Position numbers and translations under genes: made by a program
Notes under the pieces: model-generated
What the model was told of the DNA's origin: nothing
Databases searched by the model: none
Seen by the model: the letters and a program-made list of their open reading frames with translations, nothing else
NCBI RefSeq assembly: GCF_003311635.1
Contig: NZ_QEXL01000014.1
Location: forward strand, 1 to 64,000
Reading direction: 5' to 3'
DNA: 64,000 nt
Origin: Novacetimonas cocois
GTDB taxonomy: Bacteria; Pseudomonadota; Alphaproteobacteria; Acetobacterales; Acetobacteraceae
Shown here: piece after piece, positions 1 through 10,675 of the stretch
Numbering within the stretch: position 1 is the stretch's first letter
Layout: the number at the start of each line of letters is the position of its first letter

Positions 1-421
1 TACACTGCACAGACAGGCCGCATAATCAAGGCGGCCCAGAGCGGCCGGTTACCGTTCAAGCCATGCGACGGCTCGTGAAGGAATGATACAGCAAAAGAGT
101 CTATCATGATCAAGAATCTGTAAGGCATCTAAAAAATTCGAGAAAAAAGTATAAGCGTAATAGGCATGATGCATTACGATACGGTGTCTGTCTCTAAAGA
201 CTTGTCGAAGAATACAAACCGAAATCCCATGTAAGAATCATATAAATTGATCTTGTTGGTGATCTCAGGATCCTCTTCATGTGGTAAACCTCATGCACGA
301 GATATCAATGGTTGGAGGGGATTATCTGCTTATGGCACGGTATAGGCAGTCTGCTCATTCAAACTCTCCATGGAAAAACAGGAAATGTCTGGCATAGCTA
401 AGCGAATAAAGTATTTATATT

Positions 422-622
422 TTGCATGAAAGCACGTTACCTGCTTGTCAGCTTCCAAAAATACTTCCTGGATACTCTGTCGCAAGTGCGCTTGCATGCA
501 TTACGCCGGAACTTGTGAGAATCAATAGCAATACGGCGCCGCTATTTTATCGCAAGTTACGCGAGACGATCGCAGAACAGATTGCCCATGAAGCTTGTGA
601 AGACCCTCACCCAATGGGTTAA
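422..622 (+). pseudogene. IS1595-like transposase N-terminal remnant
   Basis: A 66-codon reading frame carries a segment reading INSNTAPLFYRKLRETIAEQI. This resembles the N-terminal helix-turn-helix part of IS1595/IS1016-type transposases, where an Asn-Thr-Ala-x-Leu-Phe-Tyr-x-Lys-Leu-Arg-Glu pattern is typical. The frame stops right after it, and no DDE catalytic domain follows in any frame I could read. No terminal inverted repeats were found. I read it as a decayed fragment rather than a working gene. The family assignment rests on one short motif, so it is moderate at best. Confidence 0.45.
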
Positions 623-774
623 CCTGCCACCAGAACATTTTAGATAAATCGCTTACCTACGCCAGTTTCAACAGGAATTACATAGGAAACATGTCGTAAA
701 GAAGTCAGATTTCGAGAATCAGCTTTGTAATAGGTGTTGAGTGGGCTTCCAGGCGAACTCTCGCAAGTTGTGAC

Positions 775-1047
775 GTTTGGCTTTCAGCCTGATCCAGAAC
801 TGGCCCGACTGGCCTCATCGACGAAACCAGCATCTCGACAAAAATAATCTGACGGTTGTTCCTGCCATTCCATCAAAAGCATTTTTGGCAAAATGAAGTC
901 TTGGCTCAGGTGAATGATCCGTCGAATCCTTGGTGCTTTGTAGGATGTGGTGCGCATTGCAATAGATGCTGCAGTCAAACAGGCGCTTGCTTTGCCAACA
1001 TGGGATATGAACCTGATCACTCAGTTCATGCTTTAGTATATTGGTAA
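775..1047 (+). pseudogene. IS630-like transposase remnant, frameshifted
   Basis: Two pieces of an IS630-family transposase are readable. Near 785-845 the frames give a Pro-Glu-Leu-Ala-Arg-Leu stretch followed, after a frame change, by LIDETSISTK, matching the DE-T motif of the catalytic core. From about 860 to 1030 the sequence gives a C-terminal-like tract ending in CFANMGYEPD, matching the usual C-terminal Asn-Tyr-Phe-x-x-x-Gly-Tyr-x-Pro. Frame changes and a shortened middle part show it is dead. Together with the IS1595-like fragment it marks the region upstream of the rhamnose operon as an old insertion hot spot. Confidence 0.5.
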
Positions 1048-1127
1048 AACATTACGTACATAGTCTGCCTCACAACAGGAGGATGTTTTTGTAAATTTTT
1101 TCTGACCTTATTCGTGGAAGGCAAAAC

Positions 1128-1133
1128 TATAAT
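1128..1133 (+). promoter_or_regulatory. Possible -10 box for the rfb operon
   Basis: A perfect TATAAT lies 44 bases before the rfbB start codon. No good -35 hexamer is present at 16-18 bases spacing; the nearest TTGACA-like string (CTGACC at 1102-1107) is about 20 bases away. A weak prediction. Confidence 0.3.
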
Positions 1134-1177
1134 ATGCCTGAGCAAAGTTGGCCCTATGTGCTAAGGAGATAAAATAT

Positions 1178-2233
1178 ATGCGGATTTTATTGACGGGTGG
1201 CTGCGGCTTCATAGGGTCGGCTGTCGTTCGCCATCTCATCCGTCATACCGGGCATAGAGTGCTGAATGTCGATTGCATGACCTATGCGGCGTCCGAGGCA
1301 ACAGTTGCCGAAGTAGCAGGGGATGAACGCTATCGTTTTGCAAACGCCAGCATTGTCGACAATGCCGACATGCGACGCCTGTTCGATGCGTATCAGCCCG
1401 ACGCCGTCATGCACCTTGCCGCGGAAAGTCATGTCGACCGTTCGATCGATGGTCCCGGCGTCTTCATCCAGACGAACGTGGTCGGAACCTATTCCCTTCT
1501 TGAGGCCGCGCGCTCCTACTGGAACGGCCTGTCCCCGGAGCGCCGGAAGGACTTCCGTTTCCATCACATCTCCACGGACGAGGTCTTTGGCCATCTTGGT
1601 CCGTCTGACCCGCCGTTTACGGAAACCACGCCGTACGATCCCCGCAGCCCCTATTCCGCCTCCAAGGCGTCGTCCGATCATCTTGTCCGTGCCTGGCATC
1701 ATACATATGGCCTGCCGACCTTTGTCACGAATACGACGAACAATTACGGAATCTGGCATTTTCCAGAAAAGCTCATTCCGCTGGTGACGATCAACGCCAT
1801 CGAAGGCAAGGAGCTGCCGGTTTACGGCAAGGGAGAAAATATCCGCGACTGGCTGTTTGTCGAGGATCATGCGGAAGCGCTCGTCCGTGCTGTCGAATGT
1901 GGCCAGCCGGGTGAAACCTACGCCATTGGCGCACGACAGCCGCGCACCAACCTGCAGGTCGTCAGGACCATCTGCGCCACGCTTGATGAACTGCGTCCCG
2001 ATCCGGCGGGCCCCCGTGAACGGCTGATCCGCTTCGTGACGGATCGTCCGGGACATGACTTCCGCTACGAGATTGATCCCCTGCATGCCGAAACGGCGCT
2101 GGGCTGGAAAGCGCGGCATGGTTTCGAGGATGGAATTCGCAGGACGGTGCAGTGGTACCTCGATCACCGTTCATGGTGGGAAGAAATCCGCGCCTGCCGC
2201 CATGCGGGACAGAGACTGGGAACAAAAGCCTGA
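1178..2233 (+). CDS. rfbB: dTDP-glucose 4,6-dehydratase
   Basis: Second step of dTDP-L-rhamnose synthesis: converts dTDP-glucose to dTDP-4-keto-6-deoxyglucose in the cytoplasm with bound NAD. The 351-residue protein is an extended SDR enzyme. It has the nucleotide-binding loop GGCGFIGS at residues 7-14, the dehydratase signature STDEVFG around 132-138 (Asp-Glu catalytic pair), and the YSASK catalytic Tyr/Lys at 159 and 163. The start was chosen at the ATG at 1178 because AAGGAG sits at 1163-1168; an in-frame start ten codons upstream lacks this site. The stop overlaps the start of rfbA by one base (TGATG). The length is normal for RmlB and the assignment is firm. Confidence 0.95.
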   Translation: MRILLTGGCGFIGSAVVRHLIRHTGHRVLNVDCMTYAASEATVAEVAGDERYRFANASIVDNADMRRLFDAYQPDAVMHLAAESHVDRSIDGPGVFIQTNVVGTYSLLEAARSYWNGLSPERRKDFRFHHISTDEVFGHLGPSDPPFTETTPYDPRSPYSASKASSDHLVRAWHHTYGLPTFVTNTTNNYGIWHFPEKLIPLVTINAIEGKELPVYGKGENIRDWLFVEDHAEALVRAVECGQPGETYAIGARQPRTNLQVVRTICATLDELRPDPAGPRERLIRFVTDRPGHDFRYEIDPLHAETALGWKARHGFEDGIRRTVQWYLDHRSWWEEIRACRHAGQRLGTKA

Positions 2234-3120
2234 TGTCTACAAATTTCACGACGCCCATGAAGGGCATCATCCTGGCCGGTGGGGCGGGCACCCGCCTGCA
2301 CCCCATGACGCTGGCGAGTTCCAAGCAGCTTCTTCCGGTTTACGACAAGCCGATGATCTACTACCCGCTCTCCACCCTGATGCTGGCGGGGATCCGTGAC
2401 ATCCTGATCATTACCACCCCCCACGACATGGCGCAGTTCCAGCGCCTGCTGGGTGACGGGACGCAGTTCGGGGTGCGGTTCACCTACAGGGTCCAGCCCT
2501 CTCCCGACGGGCTGGCGCAGGCGTTCCTGATCGGGGAGGACTGGCTGGACGGGACGCCAAGCGCGCTGGCGCTGGGAGACAACCTCATCTTCGCCGATCA
2601 TCTGAGCGTCATGCTGCGGGCCGCCGCCCAGCGTGAACATGGCGCGACGGTGTTCGCCTATCCCGTGCGCGATCCCGAACGCTATGGCGTCGTCACGTTT
2701 GATGGGCGGGGGAAGGTTCTCGATATTGTCGAAAAACCGGAAAAGCCGACCTCCAACCTCGCGGTGACGGGGCTTTATTTTTACGACCATCGTGTCGTGG
2801 AATTCGCCCGCAAGGTGAAGCCCAGCGCACGTGGCGAACTGGAGATCACCGCGCTGAACCGGATGTATCTTGAGGAAGGAAGCCTGCGGGTGGAACGGCT
2901 TGGGCGTGGTTGCGCCTGGCTGGACGCGGGCATGCCCGACAGCCTGATGCAGGCCGGCATGTTTGTGCAGACCATTCAGTCCCGTCAGGGAATGCTTGTC
3001 GGATCGCCCGAAGAGGTCGCCTATCGCATGGGATATATCGATGCGGCGCAGTTGCAGGAACTGGCGCGGCGCGTGGGCAAGACGGACCTTGGCCGGATGC
3101 TTCTGCAACTTGTGAAATAG
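2233..3120 (+). CDS. rfbA: Glucose-1-phosphate thymidylyltransferase
   Basis: First step of dTDP-rhamnose synthesis: condenses glucose-1-phosphate with dTTP to dTDP-glucose. The 295-residue protein begins [17 protein letters not shown] and carries the nucleotidyltransferase signature GGAGTRLHP at about residues 16-24, then [16 protein letters not shown]. Both are hallmarks of RmlA. The start is the ATG that overlaps the rfbB stop (TGATG), which implies translational coupling. A longer in-frame extension back to 2152 lies inside rfbB and is rejected. It is the second gene of rfbBACD; 33 bases separate it from rfbC. Confidence 0.95.
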   Translation: MSTNFTTPMKGIILAGGAGTRLHPMTLASSKQLLPVYDKPMIYYPLSTLMLAGIRDILIITTPHDMAQFQRLLGDGTQFGVRFTYRVQPSPDGLAQAFLIGEDWLDGTPSALALGDNLIFADHLSVMLRAAAQREHGATVFAYPVRDPERYGVVTFDGRGKVLDIVEKPEKPTSNLAVTGLYFYDHRVVEFARKVKPSARGELEITALNRMYLEEGSLRVERLGRGCAWLDAGMPDSLMQAGMFVQTIQSRQGMLVGSPEEVAYRMGYIDAAQLQELARRVGKTDLGRMLLQLVK

Positions 3121-3153
3121 GAATGCCGCAGGCATCGGATTTGGGAATAACGG

Positions 3154-3714
3154 ATGAAAGTCGAACGTCTTGCCATTCCAGACGTGATTCTGGTAACGCC
3201 GCCCCGCTTTGGCGACAATCGTGGTTTTTTTTCCGAAACCTATAACCTGCACCGGATGACCGGGGCAGGGATCGACGCGACGTTCGTGCAGGACAACCAG
3301 AGCCTGTCGCGACAGAAAGGCGTCGTGCGCGGGCTGCATTGCCAGCTCGCACCCTATGAACAGGGAAAGCTGGTACGGTGCAGCAGGGGCGCGATCTGGG
3401 ATGTCGCCGTGGACGCACGCACCGGCTCGCCAACATATGGGCAATGGGTGGCGGCCGAACTGTCAGAGGAAAACTGGTCGCAGCTGTGGCTGCCGCCGGG
3501 GTTCCTGCATGGCTTCGTCACGCTGACCGAGAATGCGGAAGTGCAATATAAGTGCACGAATCTGTATGATAAGACATCGGAACGGGCGGTGATATGGAAC
3601 TGTCCCGAACTGAAGATCGACTGGCCCATTGCCCCGGAAGAGGCGATCCTGTCGGACAAGGACAGGATCGCGCCGAACTTTTCAGCAGCGGCGGGATGGT
3701 TTGCATATGAATGA
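3154..3714 (+). CDS. rfbC: dTDP-4-dehydrorhamnose 3,5-epimerase
   Basis: Third step of dTDP-L-rhamnose synthesis: a double epimerisation at C3 and C5 of dTDP-4-keto-6-deoxyglucose. The 186-residue cupin protein shows the RmlC hallmarks: FGDNRGFFSETY near residues 19-30, VVRGLHCQ with the catalytic His at residue 62, and LPPGFLHGFVTL further on. The length is typical. It overlaps the following rfbD start by 8 bases, so the two are probably coupled. Firm assignment from motifs and operon context. Confidence 0.95.
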   Translation: MKVERLAIPDVILVTPPRFGDNRGFFSETYNLHRMTGAGIDATFVQDNQSLSRQKGVVRGLHCQLAPYEQGKLVRCSRGAIWDVAVDARTGSPTYGQWVAAELSEENWSQLWLPPGFLHGFVTLTENAEVQYKCTNLYDKTSERAVIWNCPELKIDWPIAPEEAILSDKDRIAPNFSAAAGWFAYE

Positions 3715-4606
3715 GGATGCGACCGGCGGCCGGATTCTTGTAACGGGCGGCAATGGTCAGCTTGCCGTGTCGCTTGCAGCCGCGGGCGGGCCACGTGTCG
3801 TAAAGACAGGTCGTCCCGAATTCGATTTTGACCGGCCCGAGACAATTGCCGCAGCGGTTGCCCGTCATAAGCCCGCTTTCGTTGTGAACGCGGCCGCGTG
3901 GACGGCCGTTGATGCGGCGGAAAATGAAGTCGAGGCCGCGCGACGGGCCAACGAGACGGGGCCGGGGATTCTCGCGATGGCCTGCGCGGCGCAGGATATT
4001 CCCTTGATCCATATTTCCACGGATTACGTGTTTTCCGGGGACAAGGGGGCTCCTTACGTGGAAACGGACCCGATTTCACCGCAGACGGTGTATGGCGCGA
4101 CCAAGGCTGCGGGCGAAAAAGCTGTTCTTGCCGCCAGTCCCAGGGCCATTATCCTGCGGACCGCATGGGTGTATTCGGCCCATGGCAGGAATTTCGTCAA
4201 GACGATGATCGCGGCAGGCGCCAAAAACCCGAAGCTGCGTGTCGTGGGCGATCAGCATGGAAATCCGACCAGTTCGGATGACCTGGCGGATGCCATTCTC
4301 GCCATTCTCGCGCGGATCGGGCAGACCGGCTGGCTGCCTGGGTATGCCGGCATTTATCATGCAACGGCGCAGGGCGAGACGACCTGGTATGGGCTGGCGG
4401 TTGCGGCACTGGAAGAAGCCGCCCGTCATGGTCGGTCCATGCCGCAGATTGAGGCCATCCGGACCGAGGACTGGCCAACCCCCGCGAAGAGGCCAAAGGA
4501 TTCCCGTCTGGAATGTGGGAAGCTGAAGCAGGTTTTTGGCGTTCAGCTTCCGCACTGGCAGCCAGCAGTCGTGCGCACGGTCGATAAAATCATTTCCACG
4601 GACTGA
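3707..4606 (+). CDS. rfbD: dTDP-4-dehydrorhamnose reductase
   Basis: Last step: NAD(P)H-dependent reduction giving dTDP-L-rhamnose. The 299-residue SDR protein has the nucleotide loop RILVTGGNGQLA at residues 8-19, ISTDYVFSG around 104-112 and the catalytic YGATKAAGE near 127-135. I chose the ATG at 3707, which overlaps the rfbC 3' end, because residues from there match the start of RmlD proteins; upstream in-frame codons lie inside rfbC. It ends the rfb operon and is followed 35 bases later by a truncated copy of the dispersed repeat. Confidence 0.93.
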   Translation: MNEDATGGRILVTGGNGQLAVSLAAAGGPRVVKTGRPEFDFDRPETIAAAVARHKPAFVVNAAAWTAVDAAENEVEAARRANETGPGILAMACAAQDIPLIHISTDYVFSGDKGAPYVETDPISPQTVYGATKAAGEKAVLAASPRAIILRTAWVYSAHGRNFVKTMIAAGAKNPKLRVVGDQHGNPTSSDDLADAILAILARIGQTGWLPGYAGIYHATAQGETTWYGLAVAALEEAARHGRSMPQIEAIRTEDWPTPAKRPKDSRLECGKLKQVFGVQLPHWQPAVVRTVDKIISTD

Positions 4607-4640
4607 TGGAAGATGCCGTCAATCCAGTGGACGTCGTAGA

Positions 4641-4692
4641 GAAGGTTTTGGTGAAGCTTTTTTCAAAAAGCTTCGAAGAATGCTGCTTTCCT
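4641..4692 (-). repeat. Dispersed intergenic repeat, truncated copy
   Basis: Partial copy (reverse orientation) of the nine-copy element. It keeps the GGTTTTGGTGAAGC arm and the GAAGCTTTTTTC/GAAAAAGCTTC hairpin, but the GCCGCC hairpin and the second outer arm are lost. It lies between the convergent ends of rfbD and the exported protein gene at 4725. Confidence 0.75.
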
Positions 4693-4724
4693 GATAATCC
4701 AGTTGCCGGAACATCTTTCATCCG

Positions 4725-5219
4725 TCACCTTACATATGAAGCGACAGTCGTGCCCTTGGGGATATGATCAGAGGGTGCGGTTAGATGGAAAGACAGGCGG
4801 GAAACCTGCCCCGACAGCTGTGCGCCACGGGTATTCGCATGCAGGTGTATGTCAACACCCCGGGCATTTTCCATGACGATACCTGCGGTTCCGTGATGGA
4901 TCGTCGCCGTTCCCCCCACGGTCCAGTAAGTGCCATTGAAATCCTGCAATCGCGCCAGATTACGCGCGCATCCCTGACCGGACAGGGTCATGCCGCCAAG
5001 GCTCAGCATCCCTCCTCCACGCACGGTGAAGCGATAAGTCTGCCCTCCTTCCGAAAGGGTGCCATGTCCCCACAGATATCCGACCCCTACCCCGATCTGG
5101 CGCGCGGACAGGGTCAGTCGTACGTCAGGACTGGCACAGGCTTCACGTGCCTGAACCGTGCCATGAACAAGCAGGAAACCCATCAGGAAACAGAGGCCGA
5201 TGCTTCTGGAAAAAATCAT
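4725..5219 (-). CDS. Exported protein of unknown function
   Basis: I do not recognise the family. The 164-residue product starts MIFSRSIGLCFLMGFLLVHG and has a good Sec signal peptide ending at VQA, with cleavage before REACAS. The mature part is rich in Gly and short beta-prone segments (QIGVGVGYLWGHGTL, GGTATIHHGTAG), suggesting a small beta-sandwich or barrel in the periplasm. The ATG at 5219 was chosen over a TTG 13 codons earlier because it places the hydrophobic signal core near the N-terminus. It is a single gene, convergent to rfbD. Two Cys in the mature part could form a disulfide. Confidence 0.6.
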   Translation of the reverse strand: MIFSRSIGLCFLMGFLLVHGTVQAREACASPDVRLTLSARQIGVGVGYLWGHGTLSEGGQTYRFTVRGGGMLSLGGMTLSGQGCARNLARLQDFNGTYWTVGGTATIHHGTAGIVMENARGVDIHLHANTRGAQLSGQVSRLSFHLTAPSDHIPKGTTVASYVR

Positions 5220-5630
5220 TGCGTGCCGGATCCTGACCGGCACCGTGCGTGTCAGCAAGGCTGCCGGTCCGATAAAAGTCTGAATGTCGGGTTTCGTTGT
5301 TGCTAAACGATCCCGTATCGTTCATTATGTGCATAAAAGTACGATGTCAACATGAAATAAATGACTGTCATGCCTGATGGATGGAGAGAGGCCATGACGT
5401 CATGGGGAGGAGAGGATTATTCCCGGTCCGCGATGGCATATAGCGTTGCCAACCTGAGAGACTGTTTCAGAAGCAACCTGTTGATAAAAGTTTTTGGGTG
5501 CCGCCTTTTTTTAAAAAGGCGGCGTTCCCTGAAGCTTTTTGCAAAAAGCTTCACCAAAAACTTTTTTGGATTTAGAAAAAGATGTTTGAAACAGTTTGTG
5601 ACGCAGCATGGGCGTCAGGGTTGGGAATGC
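5220..5630. other. Intergenic region between res and exported protein
   Basis: About 410 bases with no convincing gene. It holds the promoter side of the exported protein gene and one full copy of the dispersed repeat at 5486-5566. A short reading frame across the repeat is explained by the repeat itself. Confidence 0.6.
5486..5566 (+). repeat. Dispersed intergenic repeat, full copy
   Basis: Full copy, forward orientation. Outer arms AAAAGTTTTTGG and CCAAAAACTTTT enclose two hairpins: GCCGCCTTTT...AAAAGGCGGC and GAAGCTTTTTGCAAAAAGCTTC. It lies 65 bases downstream of the stop codon of the type III restriction gene. Confidence 0.9.
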
Positions 5631-8600
5631 TCAGTCCTGTTTCATGGAAGAGACAATATCCATCAGTTGTGAATAGTCTGTCACGACATCGTATCTGATT
5701 TCATCTTTCCTGATGTTTTTCCCAATTTTCCTGAAAAACTTCCGCGCGCATTCGATTTTTGTTTTTTCGATTTCGCGCAGCTTCATGCTGGACATCGACC
5801 CTTTTGTTTCCGCTATGAAGTAAATATGCCTGACATCCCTGGATTTGAACGAAATCGCCCAGTCGGGATTGTAATCCCCCACCGGGGTCGGGATCTGGAA
5901 ACCCCGTGGCAGCTTGGCATAGACGGCGACTTCCTCGCTTATGTCCAGTTCCTTGACGAATTCCGCTTCTATTCGGGAGTCCGTGATGGCGTAGTCATAA
6001 ATATGGTTTCTGAGCTTTCTGCTGACCCGTGAAAAGTCCTGGCCCATCTGGGCCGCGGTGAAAATATCGGTATCGTATCGCGCGCTGGTTTCATCGTAGG
6101 TCAGATGTTCGATCACCATCGTGGCCTTCTGTTCGGCAATAAGGCGCGATGTCTCTGAAATAAAATGCTCCGGATTGATGGTGAACTGTCGGAAAATGAC
6201 CGGTTCAAGTTGTGACAGGATCCGCGCGATTGTCTCCCGGGTCAGCTGCGCGCTTTCCGCCACCTTGCCGATCAGGTCATATTTTACCAGGGAATGGATT
6301 GATCCCCCCTGTTCCGTCCGGGTCCCTGTCGCGGAAAAACCGGTCCCGCCATGAAGTTCTCCATGGGTAAGGTTTTCTTTCTGCATCCCGACCTGAACCG
6401 TGTATTGCAGCGGCGTGACGCGGAGATTCCTGTTCAGGGCATCGATAGATTTCCGTACCAGTTCATCTGAATCGAATTCAACGCGATAAATGGCTTTCCT
6501 GTTGATGCGGGACCATAGTTCCTGAAATTCCTTCTTCATGAAATTGGCGTTCAGGGGATTGGTCCTGTCCTTTCGTCCGTCTTCTGGCCGGGGGAACTGT
6601 CCGTCAGTGAATATATTGTCGATCAATTCGAATATCTGATCGGCATACGGTGCCAGTTCCGCAGGCAATGCGGATAATGTCCCGGCACTCCTCGCCTGAT
6701 GATAGGTTGGCGAAATCCGGTCATTTTCGTCGATATAGTCAGATTTTATCAGATATTTATGGATCTGTTTCGCCATGTCGGCGGTGATTTCGACGTTGTT
6801 CGTATCGGTAAAGAGCATCTTGCCCGTGAAGTAATCCTGGCTTGCTTCCTGCGGGCGTGAAGACAGGGTTTCCGTGATCTCTTTCTGAAGCCCGGCGACA
6901 AAATCCCGATAGCTTTCACTCGCGATCACCGTCAGCACATTGATGTCGTGTACGGTAAGTGGATTGTTCATGCGCTCGCCATGCTGGTCCACGCTCAGCC
7001 GCAGCCCACGTCCCACTTCCTGCCGACGCGAAATGGCGCTGCTGGCGTGCTTGAGCATGCACATCACGAAAATATTCGGATTGTCCCATCCCTCCCGCAA
7101 TGCGGAATGAGAGAAGATGAAGCGGGTCGGCTCCGCGAAGGAAAGCAGCCGCTCCTTGTCCTTCAGGATCAGGTCATAGGCATCCGCATCGTCGGAAGCC
7201 GTGCTGCGCGCGCCAACATGCGGGTTCCTGAAACGATGGGTTTTCCGGTCCATCGCGAAATAGCCATTATGCGTCCGGGATGCGGAAATCCCGGCAAGGT
7301 AATCGCGATAGGCCGCATTATCAATCGGCAGACCGGTCAGGTATTCATCCTTCAGCAGGGCATACTGCTCTTCAAAGATGCGGGCATATTCGCCTTTTTC
7401 ATCAGGCCGGTCGTAATCGCGATACTTTGCCACCTCGTCTATGAAGAACAGGGACAGAACCTTGATCCCCTGGGAAAAAAGCTGCTTTTCCTTGTCCAGA
7501 TGCGCCTTGACCGTTTCACGGATCTGGATGCGCCTGATATCGGAATCGGAAACATCGCCGTTCGCTTCACCTGATTTCAGGATAATGCCATTCGTGAATT
7601 CGATCGTGTTGGTGTTATAATCAACCTCGCTGATGGTAAAGCCACGATACTGCTCCAGCCCGCCGGAGGCTTTGAACAGGTCGTCGCGGCATTTCCGGCG
7701 CTGGAACTGTCGCCTGATCTCGCCAGATTTCAGTTTTACTTCCAGCTCGATCCGCGCCATAGGCGTCTTTTGTGAAATATCAATCCCTTCGAGATAGAGA
7801 TAGGCGCCGGTTCCCGCCAGTCCGCGTGTCTGGATGCCCCGCACCGCGATCCGCTTCACCAGCTTCTGGTTATAGGCATCAAGCGCATCAAGCCTGAAGA
7901 CGCGCTTGTGCTGCGTCTTGTGCGTGGCCGAATAACGCAGGATCATCAGCGGGTAGAACTTTGGCAGGGCTTCCTGCGTGGCCGCCCCCATTTTCTGCGG
8001 TTCGTCAAGGATCAGGATGGGACGGTTCGCGGCAATGATGTCGATTGGCCTGCGGGACTGGAAATCATCCAGCTTTTCGTAAATCCGGAGATTATCCATG
8101 CTTCGTGAGTTGAAGCTCTGGATGTTGATCACCATCACATTGATCCCGGCATCCGAAGAAAAGCTTTCCAGTTCATGGAGGCGCTTCGAATTGTAAATGA
8201 AGAACCGGGCTTTTTTCCCATAGCTTTCGGCGAAATGGTCCGCCGTGATCCCGAGCGTTTTGCAGACACCTTCGCGAATGGCGATCGAAGGGACCATGAT
8301 GATGAACTTCGACCAGCCATAAAGCTTGTTCATCTCGAAAATGGTCTTGATATAGCAATAGGTTTTGCCCGTTCCCGTTTCCATCTCCACATCCAGGTGG
8401 ATACGGGTCGCAGCCAGTGCATGCTTCCGGTAGGCTGCGCTGACAGGCACGGTTGCGCCGTGCCCGTTCACGGTGGTGAAATCCGTCAGCGACTGCGAAA
8501 CGGGCAGATTCCGGCGACGCTGGACCTGCTGGACATTATGGAGGATCCGGGCCTCATCCAGCACAAGGCTGGCATTGCCAACCCCGTCCTCAAAGGTGCT

Positions 8601-8729
8601 GGCCTGCGCCGTTCTGCCCCGGTCAATGCGATAGGACAGGCTATCTTCCTTCGGCTGTCCCATAAAGCAGTCAATGACAGAGGAGACCGCCTCTGCCTGA
8701 TAAGGCTGGTTCCTGAATTTCAGCTTCAT
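5631..8729 (-). CDS. res: Type III restriction endonuclease, Res subunit
   Basis: ATP-dependent translocase/nuclease subunit of a type III restriction-modification enzyme; it works only in complex with Mod. The 1032-residue protein is a superfamily 2 helicase. It shows Walker A-like ETGTGKT at 117-123, Walker B/DEAD-type LILDEPQ at 239-245, and a helicase C-terminal part including [16 protein letters not shown] and [12 protein letters not shown]-(D/E)xK nuclease domain lies near the C-terminus (NPDWAISF ... FIAETKG). Length and order match Res proteins. It follows mod by 8 bases and is surely co-transcribed. No frameshift or missing motif was seen, so the nuclease looks intact. Confidence 0.92.
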   Translation of the reverse strand: MKLKFRNQPYQAEAVSSVIDCFMGQPKEDSLSYRIDRGRTAQASTFEDGVGNASLVLDEARILHNVQQVQRRRNLPVSQSLTDFTTVNGHGATVPVSAAYRKHALAATRIHLDVEMETGTGKTYCYIKTIFEMNKLYGWSKFIIMVPSIAIREGVCKTLGITADHFAESYGKKARFFIYNSKRLHELESFSSDAGINVMVINIQSFNSRSMDNLRIYEKLDDFQSRRPIDIIAANRPILILDEPQKMGAATQEALPKFYPLMILRYSATHKTQHKRVFRLDALDAYNQKLVKRIAVRGIQTRGLAGTGAYLYLEGIDISQKTPMARIELEVKLKSGEIRRQFQRRKCRDDLFKASGGLEQYRGFTISEVDYNTNTIEFTNGIILKSGEANGDVSDSDIRRIQIRETVKAHLDKEKQLFSQGIKVLSLFFIDEVAKYRDYDRPDEKGEYARIFEEQYALLKDEYLTGLPIDNAAYRDYLAGISASRTHNGYFAMDRKTHRFRNPHVGARSTASDDADAYDLILKDKERLLSFAEPTRFIFSHSALREGWDNPNIFVMCMLKHASSAISRRQEVGRGLRLSVDQHGERMNNPLTVHDINVLTVIASESYRDFVAGLQKEITETLSSRPQEASQDYFTGKMLFTDTNNVEITADMAKQIHKYLIKSDYIDENDRISPTYHQARSAGTLSALPAELAPYADQIFELIDNIFTDGQFPRPEDGRKDRTNPLNANFMKKEFQELWSRINRKAIYRVEFDSDELVRKSIDALNRNLRVTPLQYTVQVGMQKENLTHGELHGGTGFSATGTRTEQGGSIHSLVKYDLIGKVAESAQLTRETIARILSQLEPVIFRQFTINPEHFISETSRLIAEQKATMVIEHLTYDETSARYDTDIFTAAQMGQDFSRVSRKLRNHIYDYAITDSRIEAEFVKELDISEEVAVYAKLPRGFQIPTPVGDYNPDWAISFKSRDVRHIYFIAETKGSMSSMKLREIEKTKIECARKFFRKIGKNIRKDEIRYDVVTDYSQLMDIVSSMKQD

Positions 8730-8737
8730 GACAGGCC

Positions 8738-10675
8738 TCAGATTGCCCGGACTTCGGTTGAGGGGGAGAATTGCCGGAAAATCTGTTCGGCATTGATCCT
8801 GACCGCATCGGATACAAATCCGTTGTCGCGGAAAACGATACGCTGGGGTTTATGCCGGGCAAGCGCCTTGACCAGATCCTCCGTAATGCCCCGATCGAAA
8901 CAGGCGATGAAGGCCCCGTCATCAACGAAGAAGACGGACTTGCCTTTCACGGTCTCGCATCTGACGGGCAATGTCAGGTCCATCCCCCAGTCAACCAGCA
9001 CCTGAAACAGCAGGTCCTCGGCCGTGCGACCTTTCTTGACGTTATCCACCATGTCGAGCAGGTCGGACTGCTTCAGTTCATCGGGGCGGTAATAGACATC
9101 CTTCATGTTGGAGGTATCGATCCGGAATACCCGGAAACCGATGTCGCGGTTCCATTCAGGATGACATTTCCCTTCGGAAATCTGTTGTCCTGCCCTGCGA
9201 ATACGCTCTTTCGTGATTTCGGAGACGGTCGCGTAACCGGCCCTGCGTGCTACGGAATCTTCCGGCGTGGGTTCCGCGATCTGGACCATCATGAATTTAC
9301 GCATCCCGCCATCAGCGGCATTCTGCGCCAGAACCGCATGGGCTGTCGTTCCGGATCCGGCAAAGAAATCCAGAATGGTGGACTCCCTGTCCGTCGCCAT
9401 CCGGAGCAGTTCGCGTAATGTATCGACCGACTTGGGGGACTGGAAATATTTTTCGCGGCTCTGGAAAAGTTCGTTGAACGCTGCCTGACCTTTCTCAGTA
9501 TGGAATGACCTGTCGGTCCAGATGGATTTCACCTGTTTCGTCGCCTTGCCGTCGGCATCCGTGGCATAATTCTTGCGAAAGATTTTCCATGCCCCTTTTA
9601 CCTTCCGGGCGACCACGTCATTCAGCTGGGTCCGGGCCTTGTCCTCTCCCCATGTCCAGCATCCCTTAAAACCATCGTCCCAGTCGGGATGGATCGCAAG
9701 ATATCCCCGTTTAGGTTCAAGTGAAATCTGGCCTTTGCCATTCACGTAAAAAGGATAATAGAGGTTGGGGCGATTATGTTTCCCGAACTCCCGATGGGTA
9801 TTGCGAAGTTCCAGTTCACGATATGACCCGCGATCATCCGACAGCCGGTAATTTTCCGAAATCTCATCATCGTCCTTCGGGACGTTTAGAGCCCCCTTCG
9901 GAAGCTGCCTTTTGGCATATCCCACCAGATATTCATGGCAGTTTGCAACATATCTGTCCTGTGACCTTCCCTTGGGATTGCACAGGAGGGTGATCTGAAA
10001 CAGCATGTTTTCTTCGCCAAAGATTTCATCAAAAACCTTTCGCAGATTAGAAATTTCGTTTTCATCAATGGATGCGACAATGATCCCGTCATCGGCCAGC
10101 AGATTCCGGGCAAGCTTGATGCGCGGATAAATCATATCGAGCCAGTCGGAATGGAAACGGCCGCTACTGTCAGGATTTGCGACAAGACGTTCCCGTGCCC
10201 CGTCCATCTGGTTTGTCCGGATCAGGTAATTCTCGACCGTTTCTGAAAAATCATCATTATAAACAAAGTCGTTCCCTGTATTGTAAGGAGGATCTATGTA
10301 AATGAAGTCAATCCGTCCAAGATAGGTTTCCTGCAGAAGCTTGAGCACCTCCAGGTTGTCGCCTTCCAGGAACAGGTTTCCGGTGGACTCGAATTCCTCA
10401 CGTTTTTCCCGGCATGGCCTGAAGGTCCGGGCGATGGGCGCATTCGCCAATGCCAATGCCGCGCGTTTTCCCGGCCAGTCCAGTCGATACCGCTCCTGCG
10501 GTCCTTCGACGATGTGTTCACTCAGTTCCTGCTTCAACTGGTCGAAATCAATCATCAGGCGCAACTGGCCTGTTGTGCTGTCATGTGCCTCGGTCACGCA
10601 ATCGGGGAACAGGTCACGGATTCTGGCGATATTGTGCTGGCTCAGGTCGGGACTGTGCATCTTCAGCTTTTTCAT
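8738..10675 (-). CDS. mod: Type III adenine DNA methyltransferase, Mod subunit
   Basis: N6-adenine methyltransferase and specificity subunit of the type III system. The 645-residue protein has the catalytic motif [13 protein letters not shown] at about 127-137 and the S-adenosylmethionine-binding motif [14 protein letters not shown] later. This order is standard for the beta class that includes Mod. The central region between these motifs should be the target-recognition domain. The ATG at 10675 was chosen because AGAGGAC lies 4-10 bases upstream; an upstream in-frame start nine codons earlier lacks it. No homopolymer or tandem repeat suggesting phase variation was seen near the start. Confidence 0.93.
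   Translation of the reverse strand: MKKLKMHSPDLSQHNIARIRDLFPDCVTEAHDSTTGQLRLMIDFDQLKQELSEHIVEGPQERYRLDWPGKRAALALANAPIARTFRPCREKREEFESTGNLFLEGDNLEVLKLLQETYLGRIDFIYIDPPYNTGNDFVYNDDFSETVENYLIRTNQMDGARERLVANPDSSGRFHSDWLDMIYPRIKLARNLLADDGIIVASIDENEISNLRKVFDEIFGEENMLFQITLLCNPKGRSQDRYVANCHEYLVGYAKRQLPKGALNVPKDDDEISENYRLSDDRGSYRELELRNTHREFGKHNRPNLYYPFYVNGKGQISLEPKRGYLAIHPDWDDGFKGCWTWGEDKARTQLNDVVARKVKGAWKIFRKNYATDADGKATKQVKSIWTDRSFHTEKGQAAFNELFQSREKYFQSPKSVDTLRELLRMATDRESTILDFFAGSGTTAHAVLAQNAADGGMRKFMMVQIAEPTPEDSVARRAGYATVSEITKERIRRAGQQISEGKCHPEWNRDIGFRVFRIDTSNMKDVYYRPDELKQSDLLDMVDNVKKGRTAEDLLFQVLVDWGMDLTLPVRCETVKGKSVFFVDDGAFIACFDRGITEDLVKALARHKPQRIVFRDNGFVSDAVRINAEQIFRQFSPSTEVRAI

Larger units (their letters stand above)
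1..1177. other. Gene-poor leader with IS remnants
   Basis: No intact gene was found in the first 1.18 kb. It is AT-richer than the rest of the window and holds the two transposase remnants listed separately. The last 100 bases form the upstream region of rfbB. Bases 1-420 show nothing I can assign. Confidence 0.6.

Noticed and set aside
5361-5672. 103-codon frame across a repeat copy
   Set aside because: Most of it is the repeat itself; similar short Lys/Phe-rich frames appear at other copies.
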